This document shows, piece after piece, positions 1 to 5,895 of a stretch of DNA of 12,925 bases (positions within the stretch are counted from its first letter, which is position 1; each line of letters starts with the position of its first letter). Made by a program: the position numbers and the translations under genes. Source of the DNA: Anaerolineaceae bacterium (GTDB lineage: Bacteria; Chloroflexota; Anaerolineae; Anaerolineales; Anaerolineaceae). The stretch is from NCBI GenBank assembly GCA_028714615.1, contig JAQTMA010000116.1, positions 1 through 12,925 of the forward strand. The letters run 5' to 3'. The notes beneath the pieces were generated by a model that searched no databases, was not told where the DNA came from, and saw nothing but the letters and a program-made list of their open reading frames with translations.

Positions 1-123
1 AACCTGGAGAAGGTCGAAACGCTTTCCAGCCAATTGGCGGTTACAGCCAGCGCTAGCTTATGGGGAGACCACACCCGCATTTATGAAGTCAAGAATTTGG
101 CATTATACTTTCCATTGCCATAA
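1..123 (+). CDS. C-terminal end of a synthase-like protein (partial), possibly PfaC-type dehydratase
   Basis: The frame is open from base 1 to a TAA at 121-123, giving 40 residues; the gene begins left of the window. The end contains ASLWGDHTRIYEVKNLAL. This resembles the last strands of FabA-like hotdog dehydratase domains that close PfaC-type and related iterative synthases, as I remember that family. The next gene, pfaD, starts 24 bases downstream on the same strand. In polyunsaturated fatty acid synthase clusters pfaD typically follows pfaC, which supports the reading. Forty residues are too few to be sure: the in-frame end is directly seen, while the family is inferred from the motif and neighbour. 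Confidence 0.45.
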   Translation, partial: NLEKVETLSSQLAVTASASLWGDHTRIYEVKNLALYFPLP

Positions 124-147
124 GGTTTTGTTGAAAGGAATGTATCT

Positions 148-1812
148 ATGACAGGTGTCCTCCCTCCTCGCACCGCGCCGCTCCTTCAGTTCCACGGGAC
201 TGAAGCATACCCAAACCTGGCCTGGCAAGGCTCGGAGCCGTCACTCGCTTACACCCCGGACGAGATCAAGGCAGCCTTCCTCCAGCTCGACCAGCCTTGC
301 ACGCTGCTCCGCACGGGCGAACGGGTAGGCGTGGCGATTTCCGGAAGCCTTGTCTCTACCGGAAACCCCAACTCCCGAGAGGTGCTTGCCTTCGCACCAC
401 CCATCCTGCCCGGCCAGTTTGGGGATCCAACTTTTCGAGCACAGTATGGCTTGAGATACGCCTATATGGCCGGAGCGATGGCTAACGCAATCGCGTCTGA
501 AGAAATGGTGATTGCCTTGGGGAAAGCAGGCATGCTGGCTTCGTTCGGCGCTGCCGGGCTCCCACCAGCTCGCCTGGAAACCGCTATTCAGCACATCCAA
601 AAAGCTCTCCCCTCCGGTCCCTATACCTTCAATTTGATCCACAGTCCGAGTGAAGAGGCTCTCGAACGTCGCGCGGTAGAGCTCTACTTGCGTTATGGTG
701 TCCACGTGGTTGAAGCCTCTGCCTACCTGGCCTTGACCCAATATATTGTTTGGTATCGAGCAGCCGGCCTTTCCCTCGCTTCTGACGGTGAAATCCAGAT
801 CAATAATCGAGTGATTGCCAAAATCTCGCGGAAAGAAGTGGCTATTAAATTTCTGGAACCGGCTCCTATGGCAATCATCCAGACGCTTGTAGCGGCCGGC
901 GTGATCACTCCACTGCAAGCCGAGCTGGCCCAGCGTGTGCCGATGGCCGATGACATCACCGTCGAAGCAGACTCGGGCGGGCATACGGACAACCGGCCAC
1001 TGGTCAGTTTAATCCCGACCATGTTGGCCTTACGGGATGATATACAGCACAAGTATGGCTACGCACAACCCGTCCGCATTGGCGCAGCCGGGGGAATCAG
1101 CACGCCTGCCTCCACGTTGGGCGCCTTCGCGATGGGCGCAGCCTACGTGGTGACCGGCTCAGTCAACCAGGCTTGCATCGAGGCTGGCGCCAGTCTGCAT
1201 ACGCGCCAGTTGCTGGCCAAAGCCAGTATGACTGATGTCACCATGGCGCCTGCCGCAGATATGTTTGAGATGGGCGTGCGCGTACAGGTACTTAAATCTG
1301 GAACCCTCTTTGCTTTGCGCGCTGCCAAGTTGTATGAGATCTACAATAAATATGATTCGATCGAAGCCATTCCGGTCGAAGAACGGGAGAAGCTTGAAAA
1401 GCAAATTTTCCAACGCGACCTGGACGATGTCTGGGATGAGACTGTTCGCTTTTTCTCCGAGCGTGATCCGGCTCAGATCGAGCGCGCCCTGGCTAAGCCC
1501 CATGTAAAGATGGCCTTGATTTTCCGCTGGTACCTGGGACTTTCCTCGCGCTGGTCAAACTCTGGTGTAGTAGGCCGGGAGATGGATTACCAAATTTGGT
1601 GCGGTCCCGCGATGGGCGCTTTCAACGATTGGACCCGCGGGACGTATCTGGCCGATCCAACCAACCGTCACGTGGTGGATATTGCTTTGCACCTCCTTAC
1701 CGGAGCAGCCTACCTATGCCGCTTGCACAACCTGCAACTCCAGGGAATGCAAATCGATGCTACCGAGCTTGCCTACCTCCCAACAACTCCGCTCGCCAAT
1801 GGAATGATCTGA
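148..1812 (+). CDS. pfaD: PfaD-family enoyl reductase (PUFA/polyketide biosynthesis)
   Basis: This 554-residue protein matches the size and motifs of the PfaD family, which are FMN-dependent, nitronate monooxygenase-like TIM-barrel enoyl reductases acting in trans on PUFA or polyketide synthases. Signatures seen are EADSGGHTDNRP at residues 273-284, with H279 as the likely active-site histidine; the phosphate-binding GAAGGIS at 312-318; and MGAAYVVTGSVNQ at 329-341. The C-terminal part (about 390-540) is the helical region found in PfaD but not in short nitronate monooxygenases. The ATG at 148 has AAAGGA at 134-139, with 8 bases between. The enzyme is cytosolic and would reduce enoyl-thioester intermediates with NAD(P)H; the product made by this cluster cannot be told from the window. 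No intrinsic terminator is visible after the TGA. The family call is firm; the coupling to a synthase is inferred from the partial upstream gene. Confidence 0.9.
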   Translation: MTGVLPPRTAPLLQFHGTEAYPNLAWQGSEPSLAYTPDEIKAAFLQLDQPCTLLRTGERVGVAISGSLVSTGNPNSREVLAFAPPILPGQFGDPTFRAQYGLRYAYMAGAMANAIASEEMVIALGKAGMLASFGAAGLPPARLETAIQHIQKALPSGPYTFNLIHSPSEEALERRAVELYLRYGVHVVEASAYLALTQYIVWYRAAGLSLASDGEIQINNRVIAKISRKEVAIKFLEPAPMAIIQTLVAAGVITPLQAELAQRVPMADDITVEADSGGHTDNRPLVSLIPTMLALRDDIQHKYGYAQPVRIGAAGGISTPASTLGAFAMGAAYVVTGSVNQACIEAGASLHTRQLLAKASMTDVTMAPAADMFEMGVRVQVLKSGTLFALRAAKLYEIYNKYDSIEAIPVEEREKLEKQIFQRDLDDVWDETVRFFSERDPAQIERALAKPHVKMALIFRWYLGLSSRWSNSGVVGREMDYQIWCGPAMGAFNDWTRGTYLADPTNRHVVDIALHLLTGAAYLCRLHNLQLQGMQIDATELAYLPTTPLANGMI

Positions 1813-1864
1813 TTTTTGGAAGCTCAGAAATTTACCGTGGCTGGCTCCTGATCGATGCCAACCC

Positions 1865-1893
1865 TTGACGAGCGTTCGTGAACCCCGTAGAAT
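1865..1893 (+). promoter_or_regulatory. sigma70-type promoter of the gcv operon
   Basis: TTGACG (1865-1870) and TAGAAT (1888-1893) are separated by exactly 17 bases. The predicted start near 1900 lies about ten bases before the first strand of the riboswitch P1 helix, which is where a riboswitch leader should begin. The hexamers and spacing are seen directly; activity is inferred. Confidence 0.7.
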
Positions 1894-1910
1894 GGTATTG
1901 ACAATCGACC

Positions 1911-2011
1911 GGAAGCAGGCGAGAGTCCCGTACTTGTGCCAGGCACCGAAGGGGCAAACCTGGGGAAATCGAATCCCAGGCGAATCTCTCAGGTAAAAGG
2001 ACCCTGCTTCT
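1911..2011 (+). ncRNA. Glycine riboswitch aptamer (gcv leader)
   Basis: The conserved glycine aptamer core is plain. A GAGAG at 1921-1925 is matched by CTCTC at 1986-1990. GCACCGAAGGGGCAA lies at 1943-1957, and CTCTCAGGTAAAAGGAC at 1986-2002. The outer P1 helix pairs 1911-1919 with 2003-2011 (eight Watson-Crick pairs plus one G-U). An inner arm pairs CCTGGG 1959-1964 with CCCAGG 1975-1980. Only one complete aptamer is visible; the next 75 bases lack a second core. It sits directly upstream of gcvH-gcvPA-gcvPB, the classic targets. Glycine riboswitches on gcv operons usually switch expression on when glycine is abundant. Confidence 0.92.
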
Positions 2012-2028
2012 GGCTCCTCTGGAAAGAC

Positions 2029-2093
2029 GTCCTATACCGGCGTGGAAAACAGCAATTGTTTTTCGGAAACCCCACCGGTTATTGACAGGGGAC
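2029..2093 (+). promoter_or_regulatory. Candidate antiterminator in the glycine riboswitch
   Basis: GTCCT (2029-2033) can pair with GGGAC (2089-2093). Between them, ACCGG (2036-2040) pairs with CCGGT (2075-2079), TGG (2043-2045) pairs with CCA (2072-2074), and AAAACA (2046-2051) with TGTTTT (2057-2062). This structure would take up the 5' arm of the terminator at 2087-2115. GTCCT can alternatively pair with AGGAC (1998-2002) of the aptamer core, so aptamer folding on glycine could free GTCCT to form the antiterminator. The pairings are seen; the switching model is inference. Confidence 0.45.
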
Positions 2094-2123
2094 ACCTGCA
2101 CTGTGGGTGTCCCCTATTCTTTT
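2087..2123 (+). terminator. Riboswitch expression-platform terminator
   Basis: A ten-pair stem joins AGGGGACACC (2087-2096) and GGTGTCCCCT (2106-2115) around a nine-base loop, followed by the T-rich ATTCTTTT (2116-2123). It lies between the glycine aptamer and the gcvH Shine-Dalgarno, where a premature transcription terminator is expected. The U-tract is interrupted by a C, so termination may be moderate. Confidence 0.75.
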
Positions 2124-2159
2124 CTCACCATGAACATCATTTCACCAGGAGGTCGAATC

Positions 2160-2552
2160 ATGAGTATTCCTACTGATCGCAAATATACCAAATCGGATGA
2201 GTGGGTCAAAGTCGAAGGCGCCACAGCTACCATTGGCATTACGGATTATGCCCAGGAACAACTTTCGGATGTGGTCTTTGTCGAAGTCACCATCGCTGTT
2301 GGTGAAACGGCGAAGAGCGGCACCATATGCGCCACCGTCGAATCGGTCAAGGCTGCTGCTGACGTTAACCTGCCGGTTAGTGGAAAGGTCATTGCAATCA
2401 ACGAGGGTCTGCCTTCCACCCCAGAATTGGTCAATACAGATCCGTTTGATAAGGCCTGGATGCTCAAAGTAGAACTGAGCAATCCTGGCGAGCTAGACGG
2501 CCTCATGGATGCAGCGGCTTATGATGCTTATCTCAAGGAGCGCACGCACTAA
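2160..2552 (+). CDS. gcvH: Glycine cleavage system H protein
   Basis: GcvH carries the lipoyl arm that shuttles the aminomethyl group from the P protein to the T protein and is re-oxidised by dihydrolipoamide dehydrogenase. The 130-residue product has the usual length. The start region reads RKYTKSDEW, the lipoyl motif is ESVKAAADV with K64 as the lipoylated lysine, and the family's ITDYAQEQLSDVVFVE block is at residues 27-42. The ATG at 2160 is chosen because AGGAGG (2147-2152) precedes it by seven bases and the protein then begins like the family. An in-frame ATG at 2082 would lie inside the riboswitch expression platform. The TAA overlaps the gcvPA start in a TAATG junction, implying translational coupling. 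Expression should be set by the upstream riboswitch. Confidence 0.97.
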   Translation: MSIPTDRKYTKSDEWVKVEGATATIGITDYAQEQLSDVVFVEVTIAVGETAKSGTICATVESVKAAADVNLPVSGKVIAINEGLPSTPELVNTDPFDKAWMLKVELSNPGELDGLMDAAAYDAYLKERTH

Positions 2553-3904
2553 TGTTCACCCCTCATACGCCCGCTGAACGGGATGAGATGCTGCGTGTTA
2601 TCGGGATGAAGAATCTGGAGGATCTCTTCCAGGACGTCCCGGTGGAGCACCGCTTCCCTCAGTTAAATTTGCCCCCCGCTTTGACGGAGTTGGAAGCCTC
2701 ACAACAATTAGAAGAGATCGCTTCCTACAACGAAACAACCAGAGATTTAATCTGTTTTCTCGGCGCCGGGGCTTACAACCATTACACTCCTGCCGCAGTC
2801 GATATGCTGTTACGACGCGGCGAATTCTATACGGCATATACACCCTACCAGCCGGAGATTGCCCAGGGAACGCTCCAGTCCATTTTTGAATATCAGAGCC
2901 TGATGGCCAACCTGACCGGGATGGATGCTTGCAACGCCTCCCATTATGACGGGGCGACTGCCACTGCTGAAGCGGTAATCATGGCTTATTCGAACTTCCG
3001 CGGTAAACGGACGAAAATCGTATGCTCTCCGGCCGTCCATCCACAAAACCGCGCCGTCGCACGCACCTATACACAGGGGTATGAGGACCTGGTTTTCGTT
3101 GGTGATGGTCCGGATACCGATCCGAACGCCAATCCGGATGCATTGCTCCCACTCATCGACCAACAAACCGCACTGGTTATCGTCCAATACCCGGATTTCT
3201 TTGGACGCATCTACGACTATACCAGCCTGATCCAGACTGCCCATGCCTCCGGAGCGCTGGTGGCTGTCGTGGTCAATCCTACTGCGCTTGGTCTGCTCAA
3301 GACTCCCGGGGAAATGGGTGCTGATCTGGTGGTTGGTGAAGGTCAACCTTTGGGTTTGCCCCTCTCTTATGGTGGACCGTATTTGGGTATTTTCGCCACA
3401 CGGAAAGAGTTCGTGCGGAAAGTTGCCGGCCGGCTGGTCGGTGAAACCGTGGATACTCGCGGGCAGCGTGCTTACGTGCTCACCCTGACCGCACGCGAAC
3501 AGCATATCCGTCGCGAGCGTGCGACTTCCAACATCTGCACCAACGTCGGACTACTGGCATTAGCCGCAACTATCTACCTGAGCCTGTTAGGCAAACATGG
3601 CTTCCGTCAAGTAGCCGAGTTGTGTTATCAAAAAGCTCACTACGCAGCCCAACGCATCGCCGAGATACCGGGCTACAGCCTCTGCACGGACGTGCCCTTC
3701 TTCCATGAGTTCATGGTATGTTGCCCCCAGCCAATCGAAGAGATCAATGCCCACCTGTTGGAGCACGGCATCCTGGGAGGTTATGACCTTAGCCTCAACT
3801 ACCCCACCTTAAAGAATCACATGCTCATTGCAGTCACTGAAATGAATGCCAAGGATGACATCGACATGCTGGTAGAAGCCCTGCAGGAGGTATCGAATGA
3901 CTGA
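2552..3904 (+). CDS. gcvPA: Glycine dehydrogenase (decarboxylating) subunit 1
   Basis: This is the N-terminal half of the two-subunit P protein, which with GcvPB decarboxylates glycine and loads the aminomethyl group on lipoyl-GcvH. The 450 residues match the usual subunit 1 length. Family blocks seen are GAGAYNHYTP (71-80), FYTAYTPYQPEIAQGTLQ (92-109) and NASHYDGATA (128-137). Subunit 1 does not carry the PLP lysine, as expected. The ATG shares a base with the gcvH stop and is preceded by AAGGAG (2535-2540) inside gcvH. The 3' end overlaps gcvPB by eight bases. A separate PA/PB arrangement is typical of Gram-positive, Thermotoga-like and Chloroflexota lineages rather than of proteobacteria with a fused GcvP. 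Confidence 0.96.
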   Translation: MFTPHTPAERDEMLRVIGMKNLEDLFQDVPVEHRFPQLNLPPALTELEASQQLEEIASYNETTRDLICFLGAGAYNHYTPAAVDMLLRRGEFYTAYTPYQPEIAQGTLQSIFEYQSLMANLTGMDACNASHYDGATATAEAVIMAYSNFRGKRTKIVCSPAVHPQNRAVARTYTQGYEDLVFVGDGPDTDPNANPDALLPLIDQQTALVIVQYPDFFGRIYDYTSLIQTAHASGALVAVVVNPTALGLLKTPGEMGADLVVGEGQPLGLPLSYGGPYLGIFATRKEFVRKVAGRLVGETVDTRGQRAYVLTLTAREQHIRRERATSNICTNVGLLALAATIYLSLLGKHGFRQVAELCYQKAHYAAQRIAEIPGYSLCTDVPFFHEFMVCCPQPIEEINAHLLEHGILGGYDLSLNYPTLKNHMLIAVTEMNAKDDIDMLVEALQEVSND

Positions 3905-5360
3905 GGCAACTATCTACGAGCTTTCTTCACCTGGTCGCACCGGCGTTGTTTTCCCACAACCCGATGTTCCCTTCACGGATCTGCCAGGCGCTTTTTTGCG
4001 CGAGGATTTGCCCTTGCCTGAGCTTTCCGAGCTGGACGTCGTACGCCATTTTACACACCTCTCACAGCTTAACTACAGCATCGATGGCGGTTTCTATCCC
4101 TTGGGATCATGCACCATGAAATACAACCCCAAGATAAATGAGGAAGTTGTCCGGTTGCCCGGGTTTGCCTTCACCCACCCACTCCAGCCGATCGAAACGG
4201 TGCAGGGTAACCTGCATTTGATGTACCAGCTTCAAGAATGGATTAAGGAGATTGCCGGGTTTGCAGCAGTTAGCCTTCAGCCGGCTGCCGGAGCACAGGG
4301 AGAGTTGGTAGGAGTGCTCATCATGCGCGCCTATCACTGTTCAAGGGGAGACACTCGCCGCGTCAAGGTGCTCATTCCCGATTCCGCGCATGGCACCAAT
4401 CCGGCATCTTCTGCAATGAGCGGCATGCGGGTCGTTTCTGTACCTTCGGACATCCGCGGAAACATCGATCTCGATGCACTTCGAGCTGTCTGCGACGATA
4501 CATTGGTTGGACTAATGCTGACGAACCCAAACACCCTGGGTTTGTTCGATGAGCATCTGCGCGAGATTATCGAGATCGTCCACGCAGCCGGCGGGTTGGT
4601 CTACGGTGACGGCGCCAATCTGAATGCTCTCCTTGGCATCATCCGTCCAGGCGATAGCGGTATCGACCTGATGCATTTTAATCTGCACAAAACATTTTCA
4701 ACCCCTCACGGCGGGGGAGGCCCCGGATCCGGTCCTGTGGGTGTCGCATCCCACCTGGCTGAGTTCCTCCCCGATCCGATCATCAGCATCGTCGAACCTG
4801 GGGATGACGAGGTGCCACCTCTGTATGGCTTTGCCCACCCCGCCCACTCTATTGGACGCATCAAGGCATTCAATGGGCACTTTGGCATGTTTGTCCGCGC
4901 GTATACCTATATGGCCATGCAAGGCCCACAGGGCTTGCGGGAGGTGTCTGAATTTGCCGTCCTTAACGCGAACTATCTGCTAGCCAGGTTGCGAGATGCC
5001 TACTGCCTACCGTATGCGCGCAATTGTATGCATGAGTTCGTGCTCGAAGGCAAGTGGGATGAAGTTCCGGACGTGCATGCGCTGGATATTGCCAAGCGCC
5101 TGATGGACTACGACTTTCACCCCCCAACGAACTACTTCCCGCTCATCGTTCACGAAGCGCTCATGATCGAGCCAACCGAAACAGAAAGCAAGCAAACTCT
5201 GGATACCTTCGTGGATGCCATGCTCAGGATCGCCGGTGAAGCCCACACCCACCCCGAACTCCTCAAAGAAGCTCCACACAAAACCCCGTTTGGCCGCCTG
5301 GATGAAGTTAAAGCTGCCCGCGACCTGGTGTTATGCTGCTGGCTGCCCGAAGATCTGTAA
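3897..5360 (+). CDS. gcvPB: Glycine dehydrogenase (decarboxylating) subunit 2, PLP-binding
   Basis: This is the catalytic, PLP-bearing half of the split P protein. At 487 residues it has the normal length. The block with the Schiff-base lysine is HFNLHKTFSTPHGGGGPG, with K265 as the PLP ligand, followed by the glycine-rich loop. Other conserved pieces are YPLGSCTMKYNPKIN (67-81), LQPAAGAQGE near 127-136 and PDSAHGTNPASSAM (161-174). The ATG at 3897 lies eight bases inside gcvPA and has AGGAGG at 3885-3890, so the pair is translationally coupled. It is the last gene of the riboswitch-controlled operon. gcvT and the dihydrolipoamide dehydrogenase gene needed for a full system are not in the window and must be elsewhere. 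Confidence 0.97.
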   Translation: MTEATIYELSSPGRTGVVFPQPDVPFTDLPGAFLREDLPLPELSELDVVRHFTHLSQLNYSIDGGFYPLGSCTMKYNPKINEEVVRLPGFAFTHPLQPIETVQGNLHLMYQLQEWIKEIAGFAAVSLQPAAGAQGELVGVLIMRAYHCSRGDTRRVKVLIPDSAHGTNPASSAMSGMRVVSVPSDIRGNIDLDALRAVCDDTLVGLMLTNPNTLGLFDEHLREIIEIVHAAGGLVYGDGANLNALLGIIRPGDSGIDLMHFNLHKTFSTPHGGGGPGSGPVGVASHLAEFLPDPIISIVEPGDDEVPPLYGFAHPAHSIGRIKAFNGHFGMFVRAYTYMAMQGPQGLREVSEFAVLNANYLLARLRDAYCLPYARNCMHEFVLEGKWDEVPDVHALDIAKRLMDYDFHPPTNYFPLIVHEALMIEPTETESKQTLDTFVDAMLRIAGEAHTHPELLKEAPHKTPFGRLDEVKAARDLVLCCWLPEDL

Positions 5361-5368
5361 ACAATAGT

Positions 5369-5402
5369 GCGGCGGCCACACTCTGCCGGGTGTGACCGCC
5401 GC
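5369..5402 (+). terminator. Strong GC hairpin after gcvPB, probable terminator
   Basis: GCGGCGG (5369-5375) pairs with CCGCCGC (5396-5402). After one C/A mismatch, CACAC (5377-5381) pairs with GTGTG (5390-5394). It begins nine bases past the gcvPB stop. No clean T-run follows (only AATTCTT at 5414-5420), so it may be an RNA-stabilising hairpin or a weak or factor-dependent terminator. Confidence 0.5.
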
Positions 5403-5463
5403 AGCCCCACCCCAATTCTTGTGAATCTGTAATCTAACTGTAAGCTCGTAAATAGAATTTCTA

Positions 5464-5492
5464 TTGAAAACCATCTCCTTCCGTGTGATAAT
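5464..5492 (+). promoter_or_regulatory. Extended -10 promoter of the Flp pilin gene
   Basis: TTGAAA (5464-5469), a 17-base spacer and GATAAT (5487-5492), with the extended -10 dinucleotide TG at 5484-5485. The expected start is near 5499, giving a leader of about 77 bases. Each hexamer differs from consensus at a single position, which makes this the best promoter match in the window. Confidence 0.72.
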
Positions 5493-5558
5493 GCTTGTTA
5501 AGGACCCTATCCTTCAATATGTTGGTAAGATCCTTGCAACCTTCGAAACTGCGGACTG

Positions 5559-5570
5559 AAAGGAGGTGAT
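5559..5570 (+). promoter_or_regulatory. Near-perfect Shine-Dalgarno deciding the flp start
   Basis: AAAGGAGGTGAT is an almost complete complement of the usual 16S rRNA 3' end. It lies nine bases (counted from GGAGG) before the ATG at 5576. It overlaps an out-of-frame ATG at 5569 that is too close to be used. It predicts very high translation, as suits a pilin. Confidence 0.8.
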
Positions 5571-5575
5571 GGCAC

Positions 5576-5722
5576 ATGCAAGTTCCAAGGTTGGAATCGG
5601 GTCAAGGGATGGTGGAATATGCGCTCATTTTCGCTCTAGTCGTGCTTGTTGTCATCATAGCCCTGACACTCCTTGGCCCAGCAATTGGAAATGCATTCAG
5701 CAACTTGATTTCGCTTCTCTAG
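5576..5722 (+). CDS. flp: Flp-type (type IVb) pilin, short orphan
   Basis: This is a 48-residue protein ending in TAG at 5720-5722. It begins MQVPRLESG, then QGMVEYALIFALVVLV, a hydrophobic helix to about residue 33, and a short tail ending FSNLISLL. G9 followed by five residues ending in E14, then Y15, is the Flp prepilin signature: TadV/CpaA-type peptidase cuts after the glycine, leaving E at +5 and Y at +6, for a mature 39-residue pilin. Similar Flp/Fap proteins have 50-70 residues, so this is at the small end. The gene has its own promoter, a near-perfect Shine-Dalgarno and a terminator, so it is transcribed alone. No tad/cpa secretion genes are adjacent. The product would sit in the membrane before assembly into surface fibres, if assembly genes exist elsewhere. 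Similarity is judged by motif only. Confidence 0.85.
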   Translation: MQVPRLESGQGMVEYALIFALVVLVVIIALTLLGPAIGNAFSNLISLL

Positions 5723-5770
5723 CCACGTTTGATTATTTTGAAGTTCTCATTTTTCGTCAATTACTTATCA

Positions 5771-5799
5771 AAAAGCCGCCTTTTATAAGGCGGTTTTTT
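5771..5799 (+). terminator. Intrinsic terminator after the flp gene
   Basis: CCGCCTT (5776-5782) pairs with AAGGCGG (5787-5793) around a TTAT loop. It is preceded by an A-run (5770-5774) and followed by six T (5794-5799). The flanking A- and T-runs can extend the stem, so it could also terminate on the opposite strand. Confidence 0.93.
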
Positions 5800-5802
5800 G
5801 AT

Positions 5803-5831
5803 TTCCCAATCCTCTTGCCTTATGCTACACT
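5803..5831 (+). promoter_or_regulatory. Probable promoter of the acyl-CoA synthetase gene
   Basis: TTCCCA (5803-5808), 17 bases, then TACACT (5826-5831) with extended -10 TG at 5823-5824. It starts right after the flp terminator, so a new promoter is needed here for the downstream gene. The predicted leader is about 58 bases. Confidence 0.5.
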
Positions 5832-5867
5832 GTCTTTAAGTAATTGTTGATCCTTTTACTCTTCTTA

Positions 5868-5889
5868 GGCGGCTCACTCCGCCAGGAGG
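5868..5889 (+). promoter_or_regulatory. Hairpin abutting the Shine-Dalgarno of the TTG-initiated synthetase gene
   Basis: GGCGG (5868-5872) pairs with CCGCC (5879-5883) around CTCACT, and AGGAGG (5884-5889) follows with no gap. The Shine-Dalgarno is six bases from TTG at 5896 and fixes that start. The hairpin could hold the site single-stranded or modulate access; its role is unknown. Confidence 0.5.
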
Positions 5890-5895
5890 TAACGC

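Noticed and set aside
241..984. 247-codon open frame on the minus strand
   Set aside because: It lies wholly antisense to pfaD, has no recognisable domain and no Shine-Dalgarno; it is a shadow of the real gene.
2082..2159. Upstream extension of gcvH to an ATG at 2082
   Set aside because: It would code through the riboswitch terminator; the ATG at 2160 has a strong Shine-Dalgarno and the family's N-terminus.
2810..3505. 231-codon open frame on the minus strand
   Set aside because: It is antisense to gcvPA, whose protein motifs are unambiguous; the translated product looks like low-information shadow sequence.
5566..5850. 94-codon plus-strand frame starting near 5566
   Set aside because: It overlaps the Flp pilin gene in another frame, starts inside its Shine-Dalgarno and runs through the intrinsic terminator at 5771-5799.
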